The position numbers were made by a program, and so were the translations under genes. From Tuwongella immobilis (GTDB lineage: Bacteria; Planctomycetota; Planctomycetia; Gemmatales; Gemmataceae), in the NCBI RefSeq assembly GCF_901538355.1, contig NZ_LR593887.1, positions 3,200,920-3,264,919 of the forward strand: a stretch of DNA of 64,000 nucleotides. The letters are read 5' to 3'. Within the stretch, counting starts at the first letter, position 1. The number at the start of each line of letters is the position of its first letter. Positions 1 through 8,243 of this stretch are shown one piece after another. A model generated the notes under the pieces. The model was not told the DNA's origin and searched no databases. It was given only the letters and a program-made list of their open reading frames with translations.

Positions 1-398
1 AGTCCGGCTCTCGCCTCGAGGCCCAATGACTTGTACCGGCAGCGCACCAAGGCGGTGGCAAGGTTCAGACAGCGTCGATCCCGAATCGATTTCGCCTCGC
101 TGCCTTGCAGCAAGTAGATGGGAAAACCGTTGAGAATTGCCACAAGCTCATTGAGTAAAAAGGCATACGGTTTAATCCGGCAGCAAGTCATCCCCGATTC
201 TGTGGGGATTCGACTCCGTCCGCACCCGCAAAGCCACACTTGATTGATGGCCGATTGCAGTGAATTCGATTCGTTGACGCTGAGTCGTTTGAAGGGGCCT
301 CGGCAGTAGCGCAGTTGTCCCCACCGGTCCAGTTTGCCGACTGGCTTCGGAAGCGGCGGATGGAACTGGGCCTTCGATCGATTCTTGGCTTGACTCAT
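1..398 (-). CDS. Unknown element protein, 3' end cut by window edge
   Basis: The minus-strand frame opens at ATG 398 and stays open for 132 codons to the window edge, so the protein is longer than seen. The start codon overlaps the stop of the upstream gene in an ATGA (395-398), which suggests translational coupling as the last visible gene of the leftward mobile-element operon. The visible part begins MSQAKNRSKAQF and is basic. It contains a cysteine cluster (CGCGRSR, then CC about 14 residues on) that could bind a metal. I recognise no family. The frame is supported by the overlap arrangement and the absence of stops, not by homology. Confidence 0.6.
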   Translation of the reverse strand, partial: MSQAKNRSKAQFHPPLPKPVGKLDRWGQLRYCRGPFKRLSVNESNSLQSAINQVWLCGCGRSRIPTESGMTCCRIKPYAFLLNELVAILNGFPIYLLQGSEAKSIRDRRCLNLATALVRCRYKSLGLEARAG

Positions 399-865
399 GA
401 TCGATCCTCCACTTCCCGAGCCAATCGGCGGGCGAGTGCAAGTGCGACCGGCAGCGAGGTGGTATGCTCGTATGCTTCGGTGGTGGCCCGCATCGGATTG
501 AATTCGACGAGCCGCGGCGATTTCGGGATGATGAATCGTTCCAATGCCCATCGGACGATGTAGCTGAATTGGGCCTGGACCGGAATGCCGAAGGGATGGA
601 TTTCCAGAAAAAACTCACGGTCGTCTTTGCGAAACTTTGGATCACACTCGGTGGAGCTGGTTGGGTTGAGCTCCTGGAGCGTTGAGGCAATCACGGATTG
701 AAGCACTTGCCATTGGGCCAGTCGGATCGCGTTTTCCTCTTCCAGTTGGCGGCGGGCGATCTGCTCTTGTTCTTCCTTGGCTTCCCGAATGATCTGCTCG
801 CCCTGTTCGGCAAGTCGCTCGAGGAGGCGGGCGAATTCGATCATGTTACTCGTGATCTGAAGCAT
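395..865 (-). CDS. Hypothetical protein with N-terminal coiled coil
   Basis: A 156-residue protein. The start at 865 was chosen because AAGGAG lies 6-7 bases upstream; a longer frame to 952 has no such site. Residues about 10-50 are rich in Glu, Gln, Arg and Ala (ERLAEQGEQIIREAKEEQEQ) and should form an amphipathic coiled coil. The C-terminal half is mixed alpha/beta with no motif I recognise. It lies 14 bases after the sigma factor reading frame and overlaps the next gene by 4 bases, so it belongs to the same operon. The function is unknown; being carried on an integrated element, an element-specific role is the only inference available. Confidence 0.7.
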   Translation of the reverse strand: MLQITSNMIEFARLLERLAEQGEQIIREAKEEQEQIARRQLEEENAIRLAQWQVLQSVIASTLQELNPTSSTECDPKFRKDDREFFLEIHPFGIPVQAQFSYIVRWALERFIIPKSPRLVEFNPMRATTEAYEHTTSLPVALALARRLAREVEDRS

Positions 866-879
866 GGTTGGCTCCTTTC

Positions 880-1464
880 TCAACTCGCAGCTGCCAGGCG
901 AGTGTTGGTATGGGAAAACAGAGACCGAAGTTCGCGGATGCAGTGCGCGCAAGTCGTGCCGATCGTCGATTCGCTCAGCCCGAGCATGATGGCGACTTCC
1001 TTCTCACTGAGCCCGATGCGGTATCGCAACGAGAGGATCTTGCGTTGGTGCGGGGTGAGCGGTTTGAGCAGCCGGGCCCATTCCGACTCTTCCATCGATG
1101 TTGGCTCTTTGGCCGCCTTCGCCGTCAGCCAGCTCGGATGTTTGCTGCGACCGCTCGCATGCTGGTCTTCGCAGAGATCGCCGAAGAGCAGCAGTTTCCG
1201 CTTCGGCGAGCGTCGGCGTGTTCCGAGGAACTCGCGGCGCTAATCCAAGAGCGCCCCGCGGATGCGATGATTCGCGTAGGTCCGGAAATGGATGTTTCGC
1301 TCTGGCTCGAATCGGATCGCGCATTCCATGAGTGCGTCCGAAGCGCAGGACTCGAGCTCATCGGCATGCGCTCGTAAGCGTGGGTTCCGACTCAGGAATA
1401 CCCGCAAGAGCACCTGTGCCAATTTCACATGCTCGACGACCAGTTGCTGTTGGTCCTGAGTCAT
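880..1464 (-). pseudogene. Sigma-70 family factor interrupted by an in-frame TAG
   Basis: One reading frame encodes both halves of a small sigma-70 family factor, with an amber codon at 1240-1242 (codon 75 of 194). The N-terminal half carries region 2, with a FRTYANHRIRGALLD motif typical of FliA/SigB-type sigmas. The C-terminal half carries region 4, a helix-turn-helix with LSEKEVAIMLGLSESTIG. The frame on both sides of the TAG is the same and the linker (RREFLGTRRRSPKR) is basic, as expected of a contiguous protein. The start at 1464 has GGGAGGA 6 bases upstream and overlaps the upstream gene by 4 bases. It is either a recent nonsense mutant, a stop-codon readthrough gene, or now yields two polypeptides: an internal ATG at 1095 opens a 71-residue region 4 product. 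Confidence 0.75.
1240..1242 (-). other. In-frame amber codon between sigma regions 2 and 4
   Basis: The minus-strand codon is TAG, directly after GAT (Asp) of the RIRGALLD motif. Single-base changes from Trp (TGG), Gln (CAG), Glu (GAG), Lys (AAG) or Tyr (TAT/TAC) would create it. Tyr, Trp or Glu are plausible ancestral residues in this family. Confidence 0.8.
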
Positions 1465-1928
1465 TTGCTGTCCTCCCGAAGGTGCTCGACGGGCTGATCT
1501 GTTGTGGGCTTCGGCCAATGGCGTTTCTGGTTTTTCTGGAGTTTCTTCCAGACTTCCATCAGGAGTTCCACCGGACCCAATCCCGCGCGTCGAGCAGCGT
1601 CCCAGATCAGCAGTTGGCAGTCGGCAAGTTCCTCGGCGAGCTCGGGTGTGCCGATCGCCTGAACCGCCTCTCGGACCTCCTTTTCCAAATGCAGCAGCGG
1701 ACCTTTGGGGCCGCGATATTCAACGGAGCCGAAGGTTTTCTGCGACCATTCCCACGATGCGTCCAAAAGACAAGCGTGCAAATGACCCCAGATTTCAGAC
1801 GTGATCGACCCTCGGAATTGAGCCACTGACAAGATGGCATTGATGAAGCCAGATGTCTCTTTGGGCATTTCAATCAATCCGTCATTGGACCGAATGAAAT
1901 CCCGTTTGATTCTGATCTGCTCACTCAT
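1461..1928 (-). CDS. DUF550 / MazG-like nucleotide pyrophosphohydrolase
   Basis: A 155-residue protein. The second half carries the all-alpha NTP pyrophosphatase pattern of DUF550 (dATP/dGTP diphosphohydrolase-like): an ExxxEA helix (LEKEVREA) followed by EELADCQLL and a third helix ending in KKLQKNQKRHWPK. In MazG-like enzymes these acidic residues bind Mg2+ and the (d)NTP, which is hydrolysed to (d)NMP and pyrophosphate. The start MSEQIRIK at 1928 overlaps the upstream gene by 8 bases and the stop overlaps the sigma start by 4. DUF550 proteins are common in phages and mobile elements, where they may adjust dNTP pools. A relative (MazZ) works with PurZ in diaminopurine synthesis, but no PurZ is seen here. 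Confidence 0.75.
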   Translation of the reverse strand: MSEQIRIKRDFIRSNDGLIEMPKETSGFINAILSVAQFRGSITSEIWGHLHACLLDASWEWSQKTFGSVEYRGPKGPLLHLEKEVREAVQAIGTPELAEELADCQLLIWDAARRAGLGPVELLMEVWKKLQKNQKRHWPKPTTDQPVEHLREDSK

Positions 1929-2133
1929 TGGTCTCACCGCCCTTGGTTTGAGCATTTTGGGAGAGCCATTCTTGGAGCTCCTTGATTGGGAACACGATGC
2001 ATCGCCCGACTTTGACGTGCGGGATCCGATCGGTTAAGTCCCAGAGCATTCGCTCGCTGATGCCGATTGCCTGGGCGGCCTCCGGTGCCCGGAGCGCGAG
2101 TACCGTTGGGGGTTGCTGCGACTTCGTAAGCAT
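1921..2133 (-). CDS. Excisionase/AlpA-like HTH protein
   Basis: A 70-residue protein with a MerR/excisionase-type winged helix fold: LRAPEAAQAIGISERMLWDL is the helix-turn-helix, followed by the wing VKVGRCIVFPIKELQEWL. Such proteins bind DNA as small accessory factors. In integrative elements they commonly act as recombination directionality factors with a tyrosine integrase, or as activators (AlpA). It is the first gene of the leftward operon and lies directly downstream of the TGGCTAAG repeats at 2191-2246, the likely control region of that operon. With an integrase present at 3950-5101, a directionality role is a reasonable inference, not shown. Confidence 0.72.
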   Translation of the reverse strand: MLTKSQQPPTVLALRAPEAAQAIGISERMLWDLTDRIPHVKVGRCIVFPIKELQEWLSQNAQTKGGETNE

Positions 2134-2252
2134 TCAAATTCTCCTGATTTGTTTGACCGAGAGCACACTACCACGGGGTGATCCATTGACCTTAGCCATG
2201 TCGAATTTTGGCTAAGCTGGCTAAGGTCTAAATCATTCTGGCTAAGCCGAGA
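2134..2252. promoter_or_regulatory. Intergenic repeats, four TGGCTAAG sites
   Basis: This gap contains four exact copies of TGGCTAAG: one inverted at 2191-2198 and three direct at 2209-2216, 2218-2225 and 2239-2246. The last two direct copies are exactly 21 bp apart. The same core with 21-bp period is repeated inside the neighbouring gene (2569-2660). Clustered sites upstream of the leftward operon look like an operator array or iterons. Confidence 0.65.
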
Positions 2253-2864
2253 CTAACCGGTGTTACACCATCGATTCAGATAGTTCTGGCCATCCGCGGT
2301 AATTCGAAGACCTTGGCGGAAGTTGGATTCGATCAATCCCAGTAGTCGAAGTTGTTTCGTGGCTCGAATCCAACTCCCCGACGTGGAGTCAGCGTCGTCC
2401 GAGATCGACATCGCGAGTTCGCCAGACACGATCCAATCACCCGCATCACCAAGCCCCTGGAGAATCTCAAGTGCCAGTTCCGACAAGACTTGGGTACTCG
2501 GCGAGAGTAACGACGTCGGCCTCGGATCGATTGCTGTTCCCGTTGGCCGATCTGGCTCGCGAATGGTTTGGCTGAGCTCGGTATCGTTCTGGCTGAGCTC
2601 GGAATTACTTTGGCTAAGCTCAGGGGCATTCTGGCTGATGTCTGAATTACTTTGGCTGAGCTCTGAGGACCGGTGGCGATGATTCGGTTCTTTTCCGCGC
2701 CGCAAACTCAACATCCAGGTTTGCACTTCAGCAAAGTCCCATCGTTCGAGGTCACCAGGGAGGATCGTTGGCGAAGGGAATGTGCCCGATTGCACCCATT
2801 CTCGGATCAGTCGAGTCGGCACACAGATTCGCTTGGAAATCTCTCGGATCGTAAGCAGTCGCAT
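2253..2864 (-). CDS. HTH protein with five ELSQ heptads and C-terminal winged helix
   Basis: A 203-residue protein, counted from ATG 2864; an in-frame ATG at 2906 preceded by GGGGG is an alternative start. Residues 1-60 form an excisionase/MerR-like HTH (LTIREISKRICVPTRLIREW, then WDFAEVQTWM). The centre has five heptads of the type E-L-S-Q-x-x-x, encoded by five 21-bp DNA repeats. The C-terminal 80 residues look like a winged helix (WIRATKQLRLLGLIES, then RITADG). Two DNA-binding modules joined by a repeat linker suggest a replication initiator or transcription regulator of the element. The presence of the repeated core both in the gene and beside it recalls initiators such as lambda O that carry their binding sites in their own gene. 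No family is confidently recognised. Confidence 0.65.
   Translation of the reverse strand: MRLLTIREISKRICVPTRLIREWVQSGTFPSPTILPGDLERWDFAEVQTWMLSLRRGKEPNHRHRSSELSQSNSDISQNAPELSQSNSELSQNDTELSQTIREPDRPTGTAIDPRPTSLLSPSTQVLSELALEILQGLGDAGDWIVSGELAMSISDDADSTSGSWIRATKQLRLLGLIESNFRQGLRITADGQNYLNRWCNTG
2569..2660. repeat. Five 21-bp repeats with TGGCTRA core inside a gene
   Basis: Core copies start at 2569, 2590, 2611, 2632 and 2653, exactly 21 bp (two helical turns, seven codons) apart. Four read TGGCTGAG or TGGCTAAG and the fourth reads TGGCTGAT. They encode the ELSQ heptads of the minus-strand gene, and the same core occurs four times in the adjacent intergenic region. Confidence 0.85.
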
Positions 2865-3193
2865 GGTGTTGGTCCCTGAGAGCAAAAGGACTTGTTCCTG
2901 TCTCATTCCGCACCCCCACCTCGAAGCGATTGTGATCGCCATCATCGAGGGATCTGCGTCGCAGAAGCAGCGCGCGTGAGCGTGACCCAAATCCACTGAC
3001 CCGAATTCACTTTTGGTAAAACTTTGGATTCCAAGAAGAATTTCTCCAAAGAAAGTGACCTGCTAGACGAAATGATATTACGCTGTGGCATCATCCGCGT
3101 CAATACGCTGCGGTAGGGTTGCGGCAATTTTATTTGAAAAAGATGACGCTACGGAATATGATCGTGGAGAATCATCTGAAGAAGGGGTTGCCG
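2865..3193. promoter_or_regulatory. Divergent control region with possible repressor operators
   Basis: This gap separates the leftward HTH gene from the rightward repressor and should carry both promoters. It holds the imperfect palindrome CTTTGGATTCCAAG (3022-3035). This is flanked by the outward-facing half sites TCACTTTTGG (from 3007) and CCAAAGAAAGTGA (to 3058), a layout that would suit a dimeric repressor. Promoter hexamers are not clear enough to assign. Confidence 0.35.
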
Positions 3194-3805
3194 ATGGATA
3201 CTGTCAGTTTTGGTGATGCGCTCCGTGAAGCACGATCGCGGAAAAACATGACCCAGAATCAACTTGCTGAAATCCTCGGTTTGACCCAAGGAGGACTTGC
3301 TCACATTGAGTCTGGAAGACGAGGTGTGGAGCGAGATCCCACCATTGTGATGCGAATGGAGGCCGCCCTCGGGTTGCCACCTGGAACGCTCCTTCGATTT
3401 CTGCCCGAGGAACATCCAATCCGTCAAGTTGCTGAAATCGAGATTCCAGTGATTGGCTCCGTCGGCGCCGGTCCCGCATGCGCTGATCCTTCTGACCCCG
3501 AGGATCGTCTCAGCGTCGGAGAAGCATTCGCGGGTTGTGTTGCCTATCAGGTACGTGGGGATTCAATGCTCAGTGAGCAGATCCGGAGCGGCGACTACAT
3601 TATCGTTCGCTCAGACCCGTCCCCGCGACCTGGGGAAATCGTTGTCGCTTGGCTCGCAGATCTTGATGGATGTGTTTGCAAGAAATTAACACGATCAAAT
3701 AGATTGGTGAGCGACAACGATTGGAGCCATAAGTTGACCGAGTCTGACCGGATTTACGGAGCGATGGTCGCAGTGGTTCGGTTGGCGAGACCACATCACC
3801 ATTAA
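3194..3805 (+). CDS. CI/LexA-type self-cleaving repressor (XRE HTH + S24 peptidase)
   Basis: A 203-residue protein. Residues about 5-60 form an XRE-type HTH (MTQNQLAEILGLTQGGLAHI). The C-terminal part is an S24 autopeptidase: the nucleophile Ser lies in VRGDSM, the general-base Lys in CVCKKL, and a probable Ala-Gly cleavage site in SVGAGPA. In this family RecA-stimulated self-cleavage after DNA damage inactivates the repressor and derepresses the prophage or element. The start at ATG 3194 follows AAGGGG by about 6 bases; the frame is open further upstream to a TTG at 3119. It sits between the integrase and the divergent HTH gene, the usual place for the master repressor. Confidence 0.88.
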   Translation: MDTVSFGDALREARSRKNMTQNQLAEILGLTQGGLAHIESGRRGVERDPTIVMRMEAALGLPPGTLLRFLPEEHPIRQVAEIEIPVIGSVGAGPACADPSDPEDRLSVGEAFAGCVAYQVRGDSMLSEQIRSGDYIIVRSDPSPRPGEIVVAWLADLDGCVCKKLTRSNRLVSDNDWSHKLTESDRIYGAMVAVVRLARPHHH

Positions 3806-3835
3806 TTGAACGGAGGCCCACCTGACGCCATTTGT

Positions 3836-3913
3836 GTACCCACTCCGTTTCCGTTTCGATCAGCCGGTTCAAACGGAAACGGAGTGGGTACCGTAAGCCG
3901 GTTACCCACTCCG
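3836..3913. repeat. Perfect 21-bp inverted repeat plus a third partial copy
   Basis: The arms 3836-3856 and 3871-3891 are exact reverse complements (GTACCCACTCCGTTTCCGTTT on the left would exceed the allowed length in full context; its key core is ACCCACTCCG) separated by 14 bases. A further direct copy of TACCCACTCCG lies at about 3903-3913. The repeat lies between the repressor stop and the integrase start. It lacks a T-tract, so it may be a binding site for integrase arm-type contacts or for the repressor rather than a terminator. Confidence 0.7.
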
Positions 3914-3949
3914 TGGTGTGTTGTTCATTCCTTGCTCGGAGAATTGCCT

Positions 3950-5101
3950 ATGGCAAGTATGATCTCAGATGCGAATGGAAGACGACGAATCGAATTCAAA
4001 GGACCGGATCTGAGACGAAGAACCGTTCGGCTCGGGAAGATGTCCAAGAAAGATGCTGATTCGATCTGTCGACAAATCGAACTCCTCCTCAACTCAGTCA
4101 CATCCTCAATTCCAATCCCTCGAGAAACGATCGCTTGGCTGGAAGATATCGGGCCAGAGCTGCGGCAGCGCCTCGCTGCGACGGGGCTCATTCCGACTCA
4201 GCGGTTGGAGACCTTGAAGGGACTGCTGGATGAGTTCGTTCTCAATCGAGAGGATGTGAAACCCGCGACCTTGGAGGTCTGGCAGCAACCCGCCCGCAAC
4301 TTGGTGGAATACTTTGGCGCAGATCGGAGCCTTCGATCCATCTCGCCAGGCGATGCGGAAAAGTTCGCCCGGTGGCTCGGGACTCAAAAGCTCGCACCAT
4401 CGACGGTGGCGAAACGGATAGCATTCGCTCGAACGTTTTTTCACACCGCGCGCAAAAATCGCCTCATCGAAGAAAATCCCTTCGCTGAGGTGAAAGGGCC
4501 GGTGGCCGATGTTCGAGGGCGACAATCCTTTGTCACTCGAGAGATGATGAACCAATTGCTCCGCCATGCAAATCCCGAATGGCGGATAATTCTTACACTC
4601 GCACGATACGGTGGGCTTCGCTGTCCAAGTGAGGTGCTGTCACTCCGATGGGAGGACATTGATTGGGATCGAGGACGAATGGTGGTCCAGGCTCCCAAAA
4701 CGGAACGCTATGCCGGCAAGGCAACTCGTGAGATTCCATTATTTCCAGAATTGAATGATTATCTTCAGGAGGCAAGGGGCCGAGCCGAGGCAGGGCAGAT
4801 CTATGTTGTTGGTGGGAACTTTCGAGAACGGGCCAATCGGCCAACTGGGTGGAAGAACTGTAACATTCGCACTAGCTTCGGGAAGCTGATCAAGCGAGCT
4901 GGATTGGAGCAGTGGCCGCGCATGTTCCACAATCTCCGATCAAGCCGTGAAACGGAACTGCTCGAGGATTTCCCGGTTCATGTGGTAGCAGCTTGGATGG
5001 GGCATGCGGTGCAGGTGAGTCTGAAGCATTATGCTCAGATTACCGATGACCACTTCTTGCGAGCAGTGGAAAAGCCTGACGTAAAAAGCGACGTAAAGTG
5101 A
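3950..5101 (+). CDS. Tyrosine-type site-specific integrase
   Basis: A 383-residue protein. The start at ATG 3950 was chosen because GGAG lies 8 bases upstream; the open frame to 3806 runs through the inverted repeat. The N-terminal half holds the SAM-like core-binding domain (LKGLLDEFVLNREDVKPATLE). The catalytic domain shows the Arg in GGLRCPSEVLSLRWEDI, a Lys near APKTERYAGK, the box II HNLRSSR, the second His in AAWMGHA and the nucleophile Tyr in LKHYAQ. All catalytic residues are present. It should catalyse integration and excision of the element. The gene ends 130 bases from the 3' end of tRNA-Ser, the classic integrase-att arrangement. Confidence 0.92.
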   Translation: MASMISDANGRRRIEFKGPDLRRRTVRLGKMSKKDADSICRQIELLLNSVTSSIPIPRETIAWLEDIGPELRQRLAATGLIPTQRLETLKGLLDEFVLNREDVKPATLEVWQQPARNLVEYFGADRSLRSISPGDAEKFARWLGTQKLAPSTVAKRIAFARTFFHTARKNRLIEENPFAEVKGPVADVRGRQSFVTREMMNQLLRHANPEWRIILTLARYGGLRCPSEVLSLRWEDIDWDRGRMVVQAPKTERYAGKATREIPLFPELNDYLQEARGRAEAGQIYVVGGNFRERANRPTGWKNCNIRTSFGKLIKRAGLEQWPRMFHNLRSSRETELLEDFPVHVVAAWMGHAVQVSLKHYAQITDDHFLRAVEKPDVKSDVK

Positions 5102-5118
5102 CGTAAAAAGCGACGTTG
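5078..5118. repeat. Tandem GACGTAAA repeats over the integrase stop codon
   Basis: Units begin GACGTAAAAAGC (5078), GACGTAAAGT (5090), GACGTAAAAAGC (5100) and a partial GACGTT (5112). They span the integrase stop and point towards the tRNA. Direct repeats at this position in integrative elements are often arm-type integrase or directionality-factor sites. Confidence 0.7.
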
Positions 5119-5231
5119 TACGGAACTGCAAGCAACTGAATCGATTTCGATAGACTTGTCGTAAACCCATCTCAAATCGGCATTTAGATGCCGTCATGCA
5201 CTCAAGTGCAATCTGATGCAAGTAAGGCAAA
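5119..5231. other. Putative attachment-site region
   Basis: No gene is seen. The stretch between the integrase and the tRNA contains two short palindromes, GGCAT-ttag-ATGCC and GCACT-ca-AGTGC, close to the tRNA 3' end. The crossover site is expected within or at the 3' end of the tRNA-Ser gene; the partner att copy would lie outside the window on the left. Confidence 0.4.
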
Positions 5232-5318
5232 CGGAGGGACAGGGATTCGAACCCTGGAATACCTTACGGTATCTCCGGTTTTCAAGACCGGTGCATTCAA
5301 CCGCTCTGCCATCCCTCC
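5232..5318 (-). tRNA. tRNA-Ser (UGA anticodon)
   Basis: Read on the minus strand, the gene folds into a class II tRNA. The 7-bp acceptor GGAGGGA pairs with TCCCTCC, with discriminator G at 5232. The anticodon stem CCGGT/ACCGG encloses the loop CTTGAAA with anticodon TGA (5282-5284). A long variable arm (GATACCGTAAGGTATT) and the T loop GGTTCGAATCC follow. CCA is not encoded. It decodes UCA/UCG-type serine codons. Confidence 0.95.
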
Positions 5319-5329
5319 GTATCGGTGGG

Positions 5330-5358
5330 ATTATACCGAGTTGATTGGAGTAAGGGAA
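5330..5358 (-). promoter_or_regulatory. Promoter of tRNA-Ser
   Basis: A perfect TATAAT (complement of 5330-5335) lies 11 bases upstream of the mature tRNA 5' end. The -35 about 17 bases further is weak (TTCCCT-like). Confidence 0.55.
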
Positions 5359-5505
5359 GTCGACTGTGACCGCTTTTTGAGATTGCTCGTGATGATCTGT
5401 TGGACAAGCGGACAGAACCTTGGACAGAAGATGGGAATCGTGTGCAGAAGAAGACGACTCGCGAGCGCGGTTCGGGGCATCCCGAAAAAAATCCGGGGGA
5501 GGGGG

Positions 5506-5533
5506 TTGTGCGATCGCGTTGGGCTGTTATTGT
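5506..5533 (+). promoter_or_regulatory. 16S rRNA promoter
   Basis: TTGTGC (5506-5511), a 16-base spacer, then TATTGT (5528-5533), immediately followed by AAGGGAGTCGC. The same layout with a better -35 precedes the 23S gene, which supports the call. The 5319-5505 stretch before it holds only the tRNA promoter and no gene. Confidence 0.55.
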
Positions 5534-5539
5534 AAGGGA

Positions 5540-5653
5540 GTCGCAAGCAAATGCGACGCGAACGAAACGAAATGATGAGTGATATCGAGAGAGCCGCAAG
5601 GTGATCGAACGAATCGCAAGTCAAATCGCACGATCGATCTTTGACAACTTGGT
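5540..5653 (+). promoter_or_regulatory. 16S leader antitermination elements (boxB, boxA)
   Basis: A boxB-like hairpin GTCGCA-AGCAAA-TGCGAC (5540-5557) is followed about 80 bases later by the boxA-like GATCTTTGACAACTTGG (from 5636). Both recur in the 23S leader. NusB/NusE (S10) binding to boxA is the known role of such sequences in rRNA antitermination. Confidence 0.65.
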
Positions 5654-5837
5654 GAAGATAGCCCTAATGGATAACTGGGTGAGCTAGCTGTGAAGCACTC
5701 ACCCAAGAATGCTTGGAAACGAGACTGGGCGGTCGCAAGACAACCCGGATTCGTTGGCTAACCGTTCTTTGAGTGATTCATAGCGACTCAAAGCTTTCAG
5801 ATTGAACGATCCGCTGCTTGCAGCGATCACGATACAA

Positions 5838-7339
<1,502 letters not shown>

Positions 7340-7454
7340 AAGGATGTTGAACCACGAGATCGGATCCTGATTCTCACGAATCAACTCATATCCGCTCTCG
7401 ATCATGTCCTCGCCCAGTATCCAGGCTGTCATCACCAAGTTGCATAGATATACC

Positions 7455-7494
7455 CACCCCACCGAGTTCACCCTCGGTGGGGTGTTTTTGTTTT
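7455..7494 (+). terminator. Intrinsic terminator after 16S rRNA
   Basis: A 12-bp perfect GC-rich stem, CACCCCACCGAG (7455-7466) with CTCGGTGGGGTG (7473-7484), has a 6-base loop and runs into TTTTTGTTTT. It is among the strongest terminators in the window and lies well before the 23S gene. Confidence 0.9.
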
Positions 7495-7499
7495 ACGGC

Positions 7500-8205
7500 C
7501 ACACCTACAGTCACATCTCTCGAATCTCACATTCGATTGCCTCAATGCCGCATTGTGGGCTGCTGTTCTCGCCCAATCGCAACCCAGACATGATTTCCAC
7601 CCGCCTGCCGGTCATTTTGATCACAGATGATCGACTCCAATCATGGTGATTCTCACAGAATTTTCGGTGCGACCATCCATGATAATCGTGTGATTTCTCC
7701 AAATGAAATCATGTGAGATCTCGGACTCCATTTGCTCGGAAATTCGTTAATGGTGATCGAAATTCGTTAGGTTATGCAGATTCTCTGAATTGCCGAGACC
7801 GTCGGCTCTCGCCGCAAGAGGTGAATCCGTTCGGGAGTGGAATCCGGCGACTGCCGCAAAAAAATCCGCGACACTTCCTCGATTGCTCACCATGTCTCCG
7901 CGAATTTTTCATCGCTTCGACACGATTTTCAGCACCGTTTTCACCCTCGCCCACCGCCGCTTCCAGCGACCAATTCTTCCTCTTGCCTGCCGCCTGGACC
8001 GAGGGAAGGGGAGTCGGTGAGTCCAGAAGAAGTTGTCGTAAGTTACTGGTAGATCAAGTGTTATCGCGATGCCGATGTCGAGCGATGTGCTGACCGAATC
8101 GCCACAAGCACGCGTGCTGCGAGCGCGGGGACAACGAACAACCCCAGTCCGCAATCACCGACTCCCAATGGCGTGGCGACGAGATTTCAAAAGCATTCGA
8201 TTGCG
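7500..8205. other. Spacer between 16S and 23S units, no gene seen
   Basis: About 700 bases without a tRNA or a credible protein gene; the open frames overlap each other on both strands and have no ribosome binding sites. A short direct repeat (GAAATTCGTTA, twice near 7740-7770) is the only feature noted. Confidence 0.6.
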
Positions 8206-8209
8206 GGGA

Positions 8210-8237
8210 TTGACAGATCGCTTGGAGGCGTTAAGTT
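8210..8237 (+). promoter_or_regulatory. 23S rRNA promoter
   Basis: A consensus -35 TTGACA (8210-8215), a 16-base spacer and TAAGTT (8232-8237) are followed directly by AAGGGAGTCGC, exactly as at the 16S promoter. This indicates that 23S-5S is transcribed independently of 16S. Confidence 0.7.
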
Positions 8238-8243
8238 AAGGGA

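Noticed and set aside
1461-1928. DUF550 gene as evidence of a diaminopurine (Z-genome) system
   Set aside because: DUF550 is broader than MazZ, and no PurZ-like adenylosuccinate synthetase or DpoZ-type polymerase is visible in the window.
2323-2682. Plus-strand frame with WLSSE-type repeats opposite the ELSQ repeat gene
   Set aside because: It is the mirror of the 21-bp repeats in the other strand. No ribosome binding site, no domain, and the minus-strand frame has clear HTH and winged-helix elements.
7713-8093. Plus-strand frame (126 codons) in the 16S-23S spacer
   Set aside because: Composition is random-like, there is no ribosome binding site, and other frames overlap it on both strands. 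The spacer is better explained as non-coding between two rRNA units.
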